Positions 1 through 13,859 of a stretch of DNA of 64,000 nucleotides are shown here, piece by piece. The stretch comes from Caprella mutica (Eukaryota > Arthropoda > Malacostraca > Amphipoda > Caprellidae), in the NCBI GenBank assembly GCA_947561585.1, contig CANNZV010002539.1, positions 1 through 64,000 on the forward strand, written 5' to 3'. Both the position numbers and the translations under genes were made by a program. The notes under the pieces were generated by a model. That model did not search any database and had not been told where the DNA came from. It worked only from the letters and a program-made list of their open reading frames with translations. Position 1 is the stretch's first letter, and every line of letters starts with the position of its first letter.

Positions 1-500
1 CTGTGATGATGTACTATCAGAGAAAAGAGTCACTGTAATGATGTACTATCAGAGAAAAGAGTCACTGTGATGATGTACTATCATAGAAAAGAGTCACTGT
101 GATGATGTACTATCAGAGAAAAGAGTCACTGTGATGATGTACTATCAGAGAAAAGAGTCACTGTGATGATGTACTATCAGAGAAAAGAGTCACTGTGATG
201 ATGTACTATCAGAGAAAAGAGTCACTGTGATGATGTACTATCAGAGAAAAGAGTCACTGTGATGAAGTACTATCAGAGAAAAGAGTCACTGTGATGAAGT
301 ACTATCAGAGAAAAGAGTCACTGTGATGATGTACTATCAGAGAAAAGAGTCACTGTGATGATGTACTATCATAGAAAAGAGTCACTGTGATGATGTACTA
401 TCAGAGAAAAGAGTCACTGTGATGATGTACTATCAGAGAAAAGAGTCACTGTGATGATGTACTATCAGAGAAAAGAGTCACTGTGATGATGTACTATCAG
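1..500. repeat. Minisatellite, 32-bp unit, about 15.6 copies
   Basis: Unit begins CTGTGATGATGTACTATCAG and ends with AGAAAAGAGTCA. Copies differ by single bases (GTAATG in copy 2, ATCATAG twice, GATGAAG twice). The array is cut by the left edge of the window. Confidence 0.97.
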
Positions 501-1792
501 TGTGTTATTTTATCCACTTCCCAAAGAGAACGCTAAATCCCTACCTTTTCAGACCTGTTCAAACTTACCAGTCGTTTGTAATTAATTTCTTTCATATGCC
601 TCATATTTTCCCCAACAAAAACTGTTGACTTTGTCCCTCCTTTTTTCATCCGCTATTATTACACTAAATAGCACTGGTCTAATTAATTCGATAGGATGCT
701 TCTAAAATGCTGAATGCAACAGAATAGTTTCTGTATGTACTGAAATTATTAAAATATATTCATTTTTGAGAGAGCACTTACTGTATTTTCCACATTAAAT
801 ATATTTTGATTATTCTAATATGATGCGATTTTTATTAATGGTTGAATTAATCTTCCGTTATTTAATTCACATCTGGTAATTGTTTAGACTAATTTTATTG
901 TTAGAACTTGACACTGAAGTTCTCAGCTAATTTATCAGAAATGTCAAGAATCTCGTTCTTATTAACTTTATTCGTGGTGTCAATGTGATGCTTTTTAAAG
1001 GAAATTAAAGTTACTTACTTGTTAATAATTTATTTAAAGAAAACTTACAGAACCTCGTTAACTATTGTAAAGGCTAATGATAGTCATAGCTACATAGTCA
1101 AATGATAATGACTGTGTTTGCTAATGCACTCCAATAATGTGCTTACTAAGTTCATTCTAATTATTGTTATGATTGAAGAAGCAGATCTACAAGTATCGCC
1201 ATCTATCATTAGTTTCAACTTGTTTGTTCGTGAGAAAGAGTTCTGTGTGAACCTTTATGTTATTGTTCATACACTTTTTCAAATGATGAAAGTGGTGAAA
1301 TACTGTTTTTCAAAAAACGGTATCGTTAACGTATCGGGCAAATAGTGGTATTAACATCTTGCAAAGAGTTGTATTTATTATTTTTGTCGTGCAAATAGTG
1401 ATAAATTAACGTGCAAAAAGTGGCAATATACTAATTTTATCGTATAAATAGTGGCATTAATACCGAGCAAATAGTGGTATCGAGTAAATAGTGTTGAACG
1501 ACATCGATAAGAATGTTCACAAATTAAAATCACCCTTGTTTTAAATGACTAACAAGATTTTTTCTTTGAAAGACAATTAACTTGAATAAAAGTTTCTGGC
1601 AAGCACATTCATTTAGTGTTCTCTCTAGATATCTATCTGCTGAGACTATAGTCACATTATACACACTCTACATAAGCATTGTCACTGCACTCCTCTCTCT
1701 GAATATACTGCCACGTGATGTCATTAGAATATATTGCATTGCTGCTCTCTCATAGTGTGAATAGTTTCAACTTTTGAGGCATGCTGTGCATT
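501..1792. other. AT-rich stretch without gene
   Basis: No coding signal. From about 1335 to 1495 a degenerate motif, CAAATAGTG with variants, recurs about eight times at irregular spacing, perhaps an old minisatellite. The short open frame at 1118-1345 ends in it and shows no family resemblance. Confidence 0.5.
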
Positions 1793-1912
1793 TAATAATT
1801 TGTCCTATGGTATTTATACATGGTAAATATACTGCATTATAATAATTTGTCCTATAGTATTTATACATGGTAAATATACTGTATTATAATAATAATTTGC
1901 CCTATGGTATTT
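1793..1912. repeat. Tandem duplication, about 55-bp unit, 2.3 copies
   Basis: AATTTGTCCTATGGTATTTA followed by TACATGGTAAATATACTG and an AT-rich link is repeated with a few changes; a third copy is partial. Confidence 0.75.
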
Positions 1913-4880
1913 ATTCTTATATACTGAGATAGGGAGGATTGAATATATGGGATTAATTAGAGATTATTAACTAAAATGGTTATTAGATTAACAGTTTAAA
2001 TTGCTAACAAATGTATATTGCATTATGTTTTCGAACCGTTTTCTTATCTTTTCTTCGTTCGAAAGATGTTTGTCCCTCATTTTCAACCCCCCCCTCGCAC
2101 TTAATTAAGTAATTAATGATAACAATGAGCCCTCGTTGTGACAATAAATTAATGGTGCTTTGACACAGTCTCCACTGAGTATAAACAAGACTAACACTAT
2201 CTACACTACTAGTTAGTCTGTGACAATGTCCCTCTGTGTTCAACCATTTTACCTCCCTCTGTTTTCAACCTTGTCACCACCCTCCAAAGTAGGGTTCAAC
2301 ATCACTTATTTGCTGTAAAATAAACTTTGAAAAAAAGGGTCACGATATTTTACCTAAAGTTGACTATTTTATTTACTAACAGAGTTTGTAAATATTATAT
2401 CATATATTATCGAGTAATTGTACAATATTACTTTCTTGATATATATTTATTTAAAGTAACTTTCTTTAAATATTACAAAGGTTCATTCTTTTATTTTAAA
2501 CATTAGTATATATAGTTCACATTTCAGTTACAGAATAATGAAGATATATATTAAATATATATCTATATCATATATATGTATGTGTTCCATAATTATATCA
2601 CGCCATCGTACTTAATTCTAATAAAGTCATACTTATTAATAGAGTGGTTGTCATTGAGGTTTTGACTTTCATTTTTTTAGTAGTTGTTACCTCAAACTGG
2701 TTAGAGGGGCGTACGTTAGATAAACATTCCAGTGTACTGTATCTAGTTTGCTAATACAGAATCTAATGTGTTAATGAAGTGTATCTACCTGACACTTGCA
2801 TTGCTACGGTATCTATCATAATAAAGAAAGCGTATATAGTACAGTGATTTCGTATTTTTTCTATTGATGCAATGTATTTAGCTAGTATAGTGATTTGGTA
2901 TCTAGTGTACTAATTAAATGTATCTAATGTAGCATGGATACGTATCTGAATGATTTATTTAATATTTCTTAGGTTGAAACTTTTCAACTGCTTCGAAATA
3001 TCGGTTCTGCTCAATTTTCACTTTATTAATAAGATACGGAAGGTATCGATGCTTCTTCAATTCAATGTCTATACACCTGTATTCATTTCCACATGTTGAA
3101 AAACTCTATATTCATGGTTGCCGCCATTTTGTTTCACCACGTGGCAAGCCCTATTCAGTTGTCTGTGTGTATGTCATTTAGAACTGATGGTGAAACTTGG
3201 TGGTAAAAAACACAGCTGTAATTGTCTAATTGATATAGTTTTCTTAACTTCGGAAACGTTAATTCCATTCATTGATTTAGTAATCTATCCTGATAATACC
3301 TGTCGTGGTTCATTTATTTGGTGTCCGCTTCTAGACGACGGGTAATAAGTACGAAGAATGTATACATGATGCGCGCGTGATGTTATAATTCTCATTTTTT
3401 ATCAAACTTTTATATGTATTTTATCTATAAAATATAGTATCAGCTTATACAGAAAAATTTATTTTAATTGAATTAACTAAAAGTAACCTAATAACGGGTA
3501 ATAAATAACTATTGAAGCTCCATTATTTTTACGGGAAGGTACACTAGTTGTATAAACCTTCCGACATTACCTCCCAAAACACAAACCTCGAAGATAGCAT
3601 GTAGCACAGAGTTGACAAGTTGTGTTGGTTCTATTAAGAGCATTAAAATGACATTGGAGTTCATTGGTTTCAATTGGCTGTTAGTCTGCTAAGATGCTGT
3701 GTACGCTTTGAGGGGAAAAAAAGGATATTAATTAAGTAGGAGTGAATACTCTGTTGTCGTTTGATATCGTGTTAACGTTATTGATAATGTGGTTAGTACA
3801 GTCAATGTACATAAAATATGAAACTATTTCTAAATATATGAAAAAGTATGAATATTCATTCATTCATTGCAAAGAATATTTAATGTACACATGATCATTT
3901 TTCCTGCAATTTGATGTAATGATGAATATACAATAAAAATGCGAAAATAAATCCTCACTATCAGTGTAATACTTTACCTATTTTATTCTATTGAAGGATC
4001 TTCCCTTTTTCACGTTCACTTTCATCCTGTAGGTGCGTCAGTACCTACCTCTCCCACATTCCTATACACTTACAATTCCACTCATCTCCCAATACACTTG
4101 CATGTTATGTATATATCCTATATATTTATAGTGCATGTCATGTGTGTATCATACATATTTCTGATAAATCTCCTATATCGAATATATTTCATATATATAT
4201 CTCCTATATGTCATATATTTTTACATATATCATATATGTTTCACATGTATATCCGATAAAATTAGAAAAAAGAATGCCAAGTCATTTTCTAATTAACATA
4301 GTAGCTACTCATAATACAGTATAAAATGAATGTTGAATAGAATGAGTACAGTATTAACTATTGAAATGCATAGATTCATCTCTCTTTTTCTATAATACCA
4401 ATTGGCTAATTGATGAACAGGGTGTCCTACTCTGTTTAAATAACTGAATGTGATCGCTAGTGTTTAAAAATAGAGATGATTTTCATTTGTTCGAAGCCTC
4501 CCTTCCTTCCAATCGGAGTCTCAATTTTCTTCACTTTAATGAAGCCCGTGCATCTATTTAATAACACCCGGCACTCTCAATGGGGAAATTACAGGATTCA
4601 GACTGGTATTCGAACGCTCTGCATTGATCGCAACGCTTCAGATGTAAATGAATCCTGGGCATTCGATAGGGGGTTGGAGGAGGAGAAGGAGGAGGGGGGG
4701 GGGAGTCTGCAATATCTAGCGCAAATAGACAGATTTATTGAAAGGTGTACCTCCTGAATATTTCAAATAACACACTTCTCCTCCTTCCAGACGCTATTTC
4801 GAACACTATCAAGTACTTCCATTAGATAATGAAACTCATTCCCTCGTATTCGAATGAGACCGTTCTAAGCGCGAGAATGC
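1913..4880. other. AT-rich stretch without gene
   Basis: Nothing recognisable except simple AT tracts, scattered GTATCTA-like motifs at 2730-2960, and a purine tract of GGAGGA with a run of nine or more G near 4690. Open frames here are short and low-complexity. Confidence 0.5.
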
Positions 4881-4975
4881 GGTAAATATCGTTACGATAA
4901 CTGAAGCACGGTAATATCGTTACGATAACTGAAGCACGGTAATATCGTTACGATAACTGTAGCACGGTAATATCA
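4881..4975. repeat. Tandem repeat, 28-bp unit, 3.4 copies
   Basis: Unit GGTAATATCGTTACGATAAC plus TGAAGCAC. Each unit contains the palindrome ATATCGTTACGATA, imperfect at its centre. Confidence 0.85.
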
Positions 4976-6254
4976 TATCTATCGGTGAAAAGAGTGAAAT
5001 TTTATTATAGGATGGATATGTGCTATGATTATATGGCCTTCAGTGAAAGAAAGTAAATGCGATCACGTACTACATAGCAATGACATGTGTCCATTTAAAA
5101 AATGTTACTATATGTTTATTATATAATGTTAATAGAAATTATTTATATAATAATTTTTATTTTATATAATAAAATTTGATATAAAATATAATAGACATTA
5201 TTATATAAAATACATAAATGATTATGCAAAATAATATGTTTATTTTTTATTTTATAGCTACGTGCGTAATGCACTTTGGTATTTGAAATTATATTATAGA
5301 TATCACTCGTATATAATCCTGAATAATTTATGCATTAAAAGGTTGTTTGTAACTAATTATGCGTTTCGACTCTGTTTAACAGACACATTACATGTTTATG
5401 TAGCTAAAATAGAATTAAAGCATATGTGCATATTGTGTATGTAAAACTGAAAGTGGTTCATTTTCACCCTATGGAAAGTGAATGAGCTAATCAATCTCAT
5501 TCATTGGCTTTCATTCACTCCTTCACCGCAGGCTGCTCTAATGTCTACAGTCATGCTTTTCTAGCGTCATTGCGATTTCTACCGTCTAACCTCGACATTT
5601 GGAAAGTAATAAATGTAACGTGATTACCAGTGTGTATTGGTGTTCAACTGCACCATTTCGACAGAGCTGTGTTTAGAATGACGTCAAGAGCATACATGCA
5701 AATCTATCAAAGTACTGCATCATTTTTATTTAAATTTAATACAACTTTATTGTTTCATTTACTTATAATGTATAATGTTTTCTTCAATTTTATATTTTAT
5801 TTAATTTAAAGGTTAGGCACAAACTATCTGAAAAAATATATATTTCAACAATTTATATTTTTTAAATTTATTTATTTTATATATTTACAGGTCTACCACT
5901 TCACATCATTATATCTATATAAAATCAATGGCTTGTTTCTATGAGGACTAATTCCTATTAACTCGCATTCATTGCCTCTAAATCAAGTAAATGTTAGCTA
6001 TAATAGAATAACAAAGAAAGAACAATGGCAATCATTTTATTAATGTATATAATAACTTAAGTGGCTGTTATTATTCAGTCTATTGGGTCCTTTATCTTGC
6101 ATCACAATGCCTTTTATAAGCCTTATCAACATGTTCATAAGGCAGGGGAGTGTCTGTTAAATCACTAACATTCCTAAAGCTTATTTCAGATTATTAAGCT
6201 ATTAATATTTGATAAGTGATCATACACTGTGAAAGTTTTGGGGCCTCAATCTGT
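4976..6254. other. AT-rich stretch without gene
   Basis: Very AT-rich with TTATATAATAA-type runs at 5100-5250. No coding, RNA or transposon signal seen. Confidence 0.5.
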
Positions 6255-6802
6255 CACTGACTTTTTATTGCTACTGGCCCTTTTCACTGACTCTTGTTGC
6301 TAGTGTACTGGCCCTTTTCACCGACTCTTATTGCTAGTGTACTGGCCCTTTTTACCGACTCTTATTGCTAGTGTACTGGCCCTTTTCACTGACTCTTATT
6401 GCTAGTGTACTGGCCTTTTTCACTGACTCTTATTGCTAGTGTACTGGCCCTTTTCACTGACTCTTGTTGCTAGTGTACTGGCCCTTTTCACTGACTCTTA
6501 TTGCTAGTGTACTGGCCCTTTTCACTGACTCTTATTGCTAGTGTACTGGCCTTTTTCACTGACTCTTATTGCTAGTGTACTGGCCCTTTTCACTGACTCT
6601 TGTTGCTAGTGTACTGGCCCTTTTCACTGACTCTTATTGCTAGTGTACTGGCCCTTTTCACTGACTCTTGTTGCTAGTGTACTGGCCCTTTTCACCTACT
6701 CTTATTGCTAGTGTACTGGCCCTTTTCACGGACTCTTATTGCTAGTGTACTGGCCCTTTTCACTGACTCTTATTGCTAGTGTACTGGCCCTTTTCACTGA
6801 CC
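6255..6802. repeat. Minisatellite, 34-bp unit, about 16 copies
   Basis: Unit begins CACTGACTCTTATTGCTAGT and continues GTACTGGCCCTTTT. Variants carry CTTGTTG for CTTATTG and CACCGAC for CACTGAC, in no fixed order. The first copy lacks four bases. Confidence 0.97.
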
Positions 6803-8102
6803 ACAAGCACGGGTCACTCATATTCACGTATTGACGCGTTATCGATTGCAGAGTTAGTACGTACCTCACCATTGATTAGGCGACTCATGAGTCAATGCAT
6901 GACTCGTGTATGAACTCAACTCCAGTGTAGTGAAATGCACTAGATATAAAATGACTCATAAATCATAGTTATCATGATTTGTGATTTGCGTCATGATGAT
7001 TTATTTTCATTAATTATTTGGTTATTCATTCTTACCTAAGGGGTCATGTCCGTCATAATTCTAGTCATTATTACCTATATATTGCGCCACATTACTGATA
7101 TAAGTCATGGTTTACATATATACCTATATATTGCGTCATATATTTTGCTTCACATTCTCATATATTTTGCTTCATATCAACTAAATATGGTTGTATTTTT
7201 TCATCTCTTATCAACTAAACAGCAATTACCGACAAATCAATTATTGTTTTACAGCATGACTGTTAAATACCCCTAATCTATCAATTAGAGTAAGTTCCTA
7301 GTTAATTGAACGATTTCAATATTTTTTCTATGATAGGAAATGTTTAACTGTCCGATAGCTCAGACCTTACCCCATTGCAGGTAAAAGTGTTCCCCATATG
7401 CACCCTAATCTGGGGAATTAACTGTGATATTTCCCCATTAGTGCTGTACTAATCAGGGATTCATCGACTGATGTACAGGCTTTGTTTATTGAACACTATT
7501 GATCTATCATAGTTTTGACTAATTAACGGTGTTTGTGTGATTATTGTGTCTATGACTTACGTAATCGATGATTTTATCAATATTGAGTATAGTATGATAT
7601 TGATTATTAGTACGTTGGTCATTATTGAATAAAGTATGATAGTCAATAAGTCATCATTGAATATAGTATGATAGTCATTGAATACACTATTCATCTGAAC
7701 ATGGTATTTAATATACATTGTACGTTTTTCGTCCCTTGAACATCCTAATGCAATGACAAATTAGTTCGTTAGCTCTAGCAAATTGCTAATTCAAATTACC
7801 TTTTAATCAAGGATGGCAATAGCTTTTTTATCTCTCGTCTCTATTCAGTTACATGCGTGGAGAATTTAACTTGAAGTAGGTCATAGAGAGGCCTTGTAAT
7901 ACCTTTATATTGTTCACCTACCTTGGCAATAAAGATCTAAATCTCTGCACTGATTAGAATTAAGCTGTAGATGATAAAATATAATGTGTAAAATGATAAA
8001 ATAGCGTGTCACAATATTTTACATTGTATGGTAATTTACACATTCTCGGTCGTAAAGAATTTTTTATAATAATATTGTTATTTTATTTTAATTGATATCC
8101 AT

Positions 8103-8200
8103 GATCATAGATATCCAATAAAATAAATGTGGAACCTACCAATGACTGCGGTAGGTTCAAAAAAATGTGGAACCTACCGATAATTCGTAACTTGCCCGAC
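8103..8200. mobile_element. Degenerate GGGTAAGTTC-family MITE fragment
   Basis: Contains ATGTGGAACCTACCGATAAT and AACTTGCCCG, the right arm of the window's palindromic MITE family, with part of the right arm duplicated. Left arm not recognisable. Confidence 0.5.
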
Positions 8201-8476
8201 CCGATATCAATCATTGAATGTTTAAAAAATGTATCATAGAAGGTTTTACCGTCCACAATTCACCTTCAATGGTTTTTAATCCCACATCACTGAGCTTTAA
8301 TCCGTCAATTAATCTCCTTTCAATCAAACGTTAATTGAACTATTTTATATCCTCTTACTTTTACAATAAAAAAATTGTATACGTTCTAACTATCGATATT
8401 ACTGCTATAGAAATACATCTCTTCCCTAGTTATATTCCATACGTGCTATATTCATTTCTCCCTACTTAGTGCTATA

Positions 8477-8680
8477 CAGTGTGCCCACCAAAAATGTATC
8501 CACTGCCGTTGAATACAAGTAACAGGCTATGTATAATTCATTAATTATTAACTATAGGAGTTGTTACATATTTATGGTACCAATATTATGCATATTAATG
8601 TACTATAATAATATAAATTAGAATCAACGTGTAGATTCAATTGCAGTGGTCCAGTGGATACATTTTTAGTGAGCACACTG
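8477..8680. mobile_element. Non-autonomous Tc1/mariner-like element
   Basis: Ends are inverted repeats: CAGTGTGCCCACCAAAAATG on the left, and the reverse complement of CAGTGTGCTCACTAAAAATG on the right, both continuing TATCCACTG. It is flanked by TA (8475-8476, 8681-8682; TATA if extended). 204 bp, no transposase. Size, TA duplication and terminal CAGTG fit Tc1/mariner. Confidence 0.8.
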
Positions 8681-9618
8681 TATAAGTCAGTACGTATACT
8701 ACCGTTCATAATAGATAATATAACTCTTTCATATAACGCGTGCTGATATGCTACTGGCAGAGATAAGAGTTTATTGTATATATAGTTTCTATACACATGG
8801 GTATAGTATATATAGGTGCTATATTACAGCGTGGGTATAGTATAGGAGCTATATTACAATGTTGGCAATATATAGATTTTAGTCCTGTATAGTGTATATA
8901 ATATGCAACTATATACTCGCATGAATAATGTATTCAATTACAATATTTAGTGCAGAATTGATCTATATTAAACAAGTTTTTATTGATGCTTCTTTTTATT
9001 ACTTTAATCTATATTTTATTTAAATAAAGGTTGTAAAAAAGTGTTTGAGTATAATGTGTAGTGCGTGTTTTATGTTTATGTGAAGTGTACTTTAGTTTTT
9101 AATGTAGTTTTAATGGCTTCTATAGATGATACTATTATAGAGATCATACAACTCAATCATCATTTTGTAGCTACGAATTACATCATTATCTTGCCGAAAT
9201 GAGCAGAGTGTTGCAAATCAACATTACCTTGCGAAATGGTAGTCATTACTAATCTTGTTTTTATTCTAATTAGTAAAAACTGTAGTGTAATAAATAAACA
9301 GTAATACTCAATTAATGCAATGAATAGTAATGTAATAAATCAGTTGAATATAATTACCATTGTAGAACTCTATGTGATATTAGTAACAATGATTATCACT
9401 ATGTAGTGCCAAGGTTATTGTATGGGTGGTGTTCAGAACATTCCAATAATATTTAATATATTAGCGGGCAAAATAGTCACAGTACGTCAAAACAATAAAT
9501 GCGATAGTTATAAATAACGACTGGAGTGACGCCTTATTCCGATGTTTTTGCACCAATTTTATATTAAACTGAATTTTCTATAAATATTTAATTTATCAGC
9601 ACCTTGACCTATTATACT

Positions 9619-9732
9619 GTATCTATGATACAAAAACTCAAATGTGTATCCATGATACGAACCAGGATTGTGTATACATGATACGAACCAGAATTGTGTA
9701 TCCATGATACGAACCAGGATTGTTTATCCAAT
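9619..9732. repeat. Tandem repeat, 26-bp unit, about 4 copies
   Basis: Unit TGTATCCATGATACGAACCA plus GGATTG. The first copy is divergent. Each unit carries the near-palindrome GTATCCATGATAC, also the core of the window's MITE family. Confidence 0.85.
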
Positions 9733-10171
9733 AATATCCATTATACAATATTATTTCAACATACTACGAATGCTATTCCAATGGTTTACATTATTATTAT
9801 TAAAAAATAGGTTTCTAATTAGAATTTTATTTATTATTAATTAATTTCTCATTACATACGGAAAAGTCACTCTTATTTTAATTGTTATTCTTTCATTATT
9901 TGTTTCTGTTCAATGACAAAGTAACCTTTGCAACCACAACCCAGCCAATTATAAATGTCATGAAGAACTGTATCCGGTATCCGCTGTGTAGCCTTTGTCT
10001 CGATACTATTATTGCTTTTTCACCTACCGATTTATCTCAATAATTTACTAATTGTATTTCTAGTCGATCATAAAAAAATTATTCTTTTTACTTTAGATAC
10101 AAATTGCATTAATTTTCGATAGGGTGTCAATTGTCGACGAACTGTCTCAATTTTAGGTATGGTTTAACTTG

Positions 10172-10239
10172 TTTAAGTATAATTTATTACATTAGCTGTA
10201 AATATGTAAGTATAATTTATAACATTAGCTGTAAATATG
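10172..10239. repeat. Tandem duplication, about 34-bp unit
   Basis: AAGTATAATTTATTACATTA and then GCTGTAAATATG appear twice in a row with one or two differences. Confidence 0.75.
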
Positions 10240-11104
10240 ATATTGATTACCACTAACCATTATCGAAATCCTTTTAAACGATTAAATATATTAATGGCTA
10301 ATCGTATCGATGAGTGCCGATATCCTATCGTATTGTACATCATCGTCACGCTATTTATCGTCATGCACAATTCGGCCGGAAGTGGTCGTGATTATATACA
10401 TTGTAGCTAATTATGGGAAAAGGGAAATTTGTCATTGGTTTTTTAAATTGCATATGATATATAAAAAAATAATAGCTATTAAATATAACTAATGTAATGA
10501 TAATCTTGTTACTGGTAATTTCAATATATTAACTGCCTATATATTTTCCCCAATATTTTGAAATACTAATTGCATAAAAACGATGTAAATTCTGTATATT
10601 TAATTATTTTTATACATAATTCATGAACGCTGTGGAAACAAATCGGAAAATTTAATTCCAGTCAGAATAGCGAGAAATACTTCTATTAAATAATGAATAA
10701 TTTCCTCGATATGAACCCCTAACATTCAGCACAGTAACCTACTTGTACTTACACTGTACAAGCAGCCTAGTTTATTTAATGAGCATCATTACAAGGGTGT
10801 GCGTATTGTAGTAATAATGATTTTCTCATGAATCTGTGCACTTAATAAAGTTTGATTGTCAGTTGATAACTTCCTTCCTTTCCCGGCAAGAGATAGTGTG
10901 GATGGGGCGTTGCGTCCCTTATCTCTGATAGATTAGCGTTATCAGTGCTGTGACAATGCTATCCTCACTTGTACTGCCGCCTTACCAGTGCCATGGACAA
11001 TTGGAGCGCATCAGCTGATAAGCCTTATCACTAAATTCACTCGACTTGCCGACACTATCTGCTGCTGAAAAAGTTGTCAATTTTAAACGCATGATGGATG
11101 TTTT

Positions 11105-11232
11105 AACGAAGTAACATGGTGACAATATAACGAAATAATTTGGAAACAATTTATCGAAGTGACATGGTAACAATTTAACGAAGTGACATGGTAACAATTT
11201 AACGAAGTAATATGGTAACAATTTGACAATGT
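11105..11232. repeat. Minisatellite, 24-bp unit, about 5 copies
   Basis: Unit GAAGTGACATGGTAACAATT plus TAAC, more divergent at both ends. The two overlapping minus-strand open frames here (with CHFVKLLP-type repeats) are translations of this array. Confidence 0.85.
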
Positions 11233-11997
11233 AGTTTTCATTAAATCCAGTATCCCTATGTTACCTGTACTCTCCATTCTGACTCTGTATCTCACCTGTA
11301 ATTAGTGCAATAGGTTAATAGAGTCACGTGTTTGAACACGCGTTTTCACCACAGTAGTTATCCCTGTTAGAAAGTGGTACATGCTATGACCTGACTAGTG
11401 TCACTCGGTTAGTACACCGTGCATAACTTAGTATATTGAAGATATTATAGTTCGAAAATGTATATATCTTTTTTATGTGAACGAAATTGTAATCTTTTTA
11501 ATAACTTCAACAAACTTTACTATAAGCGCCACGTATCCCGTTTCAAGTGTGAACACTGAACAGTAAAGTCATTCATACGAGAGACTACCAAAAAAACATT
11601 TTTTAAATGCAATTGGTTATATTACTTCATAACTTCCCAACCAATCAAAGTAATGAGTTACACAAACATTCATCTATCGACACAATATATATTTACCTAC
11701 TATCACCTAACCGTTTCTTAGAAGAGTCTCATTAAACACTCGGCAATTAGATTAAAGTTAATTCTCACAATGATATATCAATAAAGAGTAAATTAACGAT
11801 GCCTAACACTTCTAACTGTCAGACACCTAAAAAGATAATATGGTTAAGCCTTTTAAACCTCTGAGATATGATTTCCACCAAACAACCCGCATAGAAAAAA
11901 CTACCGTGAAATGAGTCAAATGATTAAAATTAAATAGATTCGAATATTTTATTCATTAGAATTATTAATTAGTTGATGATTATTAATATGTTTATTA

Positions 11998-12139
11998 GTA
12001 ATCGGACTGTTCCTCATTTTCGATTACATTAAAAGTGCATGTAATTATTACAATTCACCGGTATTTTAATTATTAATTTATTATAAACTTTCATATGATC
12101 GAATATGTGGAACCATCCAATGTCTCAGAACCTACCCTA
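11998..12139. mobile_element. GGGTAAGTTC-family MITE, old copy
   Basis: Left arm ATCGGACTGTTCCTCATTTT followed by CGATTACAT; right arm ATGATCGAATATGTGGAACC and then CATCCAATG...CCTACCCTA. Arms diverged. Confidence 0.65.
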
Positions 12140-12859
12140 CAAGCATTATTATAGTTTCTATTTGAAAGCGTGAAAGTAGTAATTTGTGAAATGATGGTAC
12201 ATGAGTCATAAATGATGGCTAGTTAAGTACGTTAACTTTGCCCCTGTAAATGTATGCGGGTATAGGAACTGACTACTTTCAGAGGTTCGAGCCTCAAATC
12301 TGATTTAGTATGTTATTATTGAGGAAAAAGAGCTAATGTTCTTTTAGAATTGAAGTGCACCTTTTGTTCGTAATTCATCACAACTTCAAAAGAAATGCTG
12401 TAAATATTGGTTCATATTGTACATGTAAACTCTTTATAAGTTTCTAGCATTTCTATGTGCTTGATATTTACTGAAGCTACTGAACCTTTAGAAATTACAA
12501 TAAAGCTCTGTGTATTTCCCCTTTCTAATGCTCTAACTAAATGTTAAAGCCTAACCTTCAAACCAGTGAAGATGTTTTCCACTGCTTAACAAAGACCTTC
12601 TCTTCTTTTTCTTCTTGCATCAGTGGTTATACCTCTCTCTCTCCCTCCGTCTTCGTGTCTTCTCCTGATGAGATGTTATTTGTTAGACCGTCTCTCGAAT
12701 CGTGATGTAATTACAGTCGCAAATGCACTTCATTTAAAGCCTTCTTAAATACTCCTCTGCGTATTATAGATACCAAACTTTACGCAATTTGGTCTTAATT
12801 TAAATTCTTTTGAAGATCGCATAATATGTTTGGACTTCCCCGCACGTTTGCTGTAAATA

Positions 12860-13068
12860 TAGGGTAAGTTCCGATTAATAGTACGGTTTCATATTTTCGA
12901 TCATGTAAGAAAAGAAATTATAATGTTTTAACTTTTAATTTAATCTGTATCCTTAATACATACTGTTATCATGGTTACTAATTAAAATAATTGTTGAATA
13001 ATCATTTTTATTTACTTATCTAGTTTGATCGAAAATGTGGAACCGTACAATAATTCGGGAATGCTTAA
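12860..13068. mobile_element. GGGTAAGTTC-family MITE
   Basis: Left end TAGGGTAAGTTCCGATTAAT; right arm GATCGAAAATGTGGAACCGT. The right terminus has decayed (GGGAATGCTTA). Confidence 0.75.
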
Positions 13069-13632
13069 GTAGTGTTTTACGATTCTATTTATAAATTAAT
13101 TTATTATAAAAATTGGATTTTAAATATTAATAATTAGCGTATACATGCGAGTCATAACACGGGATTGCTTAATTTAGTTTTTTAGATATAATTTTTCCGT
13201 ATCTACCCATTTGCAAATTGCAGCCCTTATAAAGTTGATGTGAAAACATTTCATGTTTACAGTCGTGATAGTGTTTTCACGCATTCTGGCAAACCCTACA
13301 ATTGTATTGTAAAAGAGATCACACCCATTAAAGGTCAACTTCCATTATTATCTTCAACTAAAGTGACCCTTATTACCTTGTGAAGCTATAACATTATCAC
13401 TTGTTAAATGAGGTATGTAAAAACGTGTTCAGATGCTTACATAACCGGTTCACTCACTACCTATTGGTTAACCCTTTGTCTACCGTATTTTCATCACTGA
13501 AGATACAACTCAATGTAACAGTCCATATTCAGATGATGTTATCAAAATAACCTTAGAGGTAACAATTCACTGAATATAAATAGCTTTTAAAGGTCATTTT
13601 AGCTTGACTCTTTTGTGAGTAAAATCACCTGG

Positions 13633-13859
13633 TAGAATAAGTCTCCAGTTATCGTACGGTTCCACATTTGCGATCATACAGAATTTTTTAAACTATATTA
13701 TTTTATTTGGTATCCATGTTACCTGCTGGTAGGTATCCAGAATAAATAAATGATTTAATTTTTATTTCAGTTGGTGGTATCATGGATACAAATAATAAAT
13801 TACTTTATATTTTATGATCGACAATGTGGCACACGTTCGATAACACGGAACTTACCCGA
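13633..13859. mobile_element. GGGTAAGTTC-family MITE with GGTATCC core
   Basis: Left arm GTCTCCAGTTATCGTACGGT; right arm ends ACACGGAACTTACCCG. The core carries GGTATCCATG and GGTATCATGGATAC in opposite orientation. Confidence 0.75.

Larger units (their letters stand above)
6803..9618. other. AT-rich stretch, mostly unannotated
   Basis: Apart from the two transposon pieces at 8103-8200 and 8477-8680 nothing is supported. A loose repeat of AGTATGATAGTCATTGAAT occurs three times at 7580-7690, and GGGTATAGTATAT-like copies at 8797-8850. Confidence 0.45.
9733..11997. other. AT-rich stretch without gene
   Basis: Outside the two small repeats listed nothing is recognised. Confidence 0.45.

Noticed and set aside
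1..500. Regular array that could be mistaken for a CRISPR
   Set aside because: Units are adjacent 32-bp repeats with no unique spacers, in animal DNA. The same applies to the arrays at 6255 and 25869.
12280..12300. GGTTCGAGCCT, resembling a tRNA box B
   Set aside because: No box A at the right distance and no cloverleaf could be drawn.
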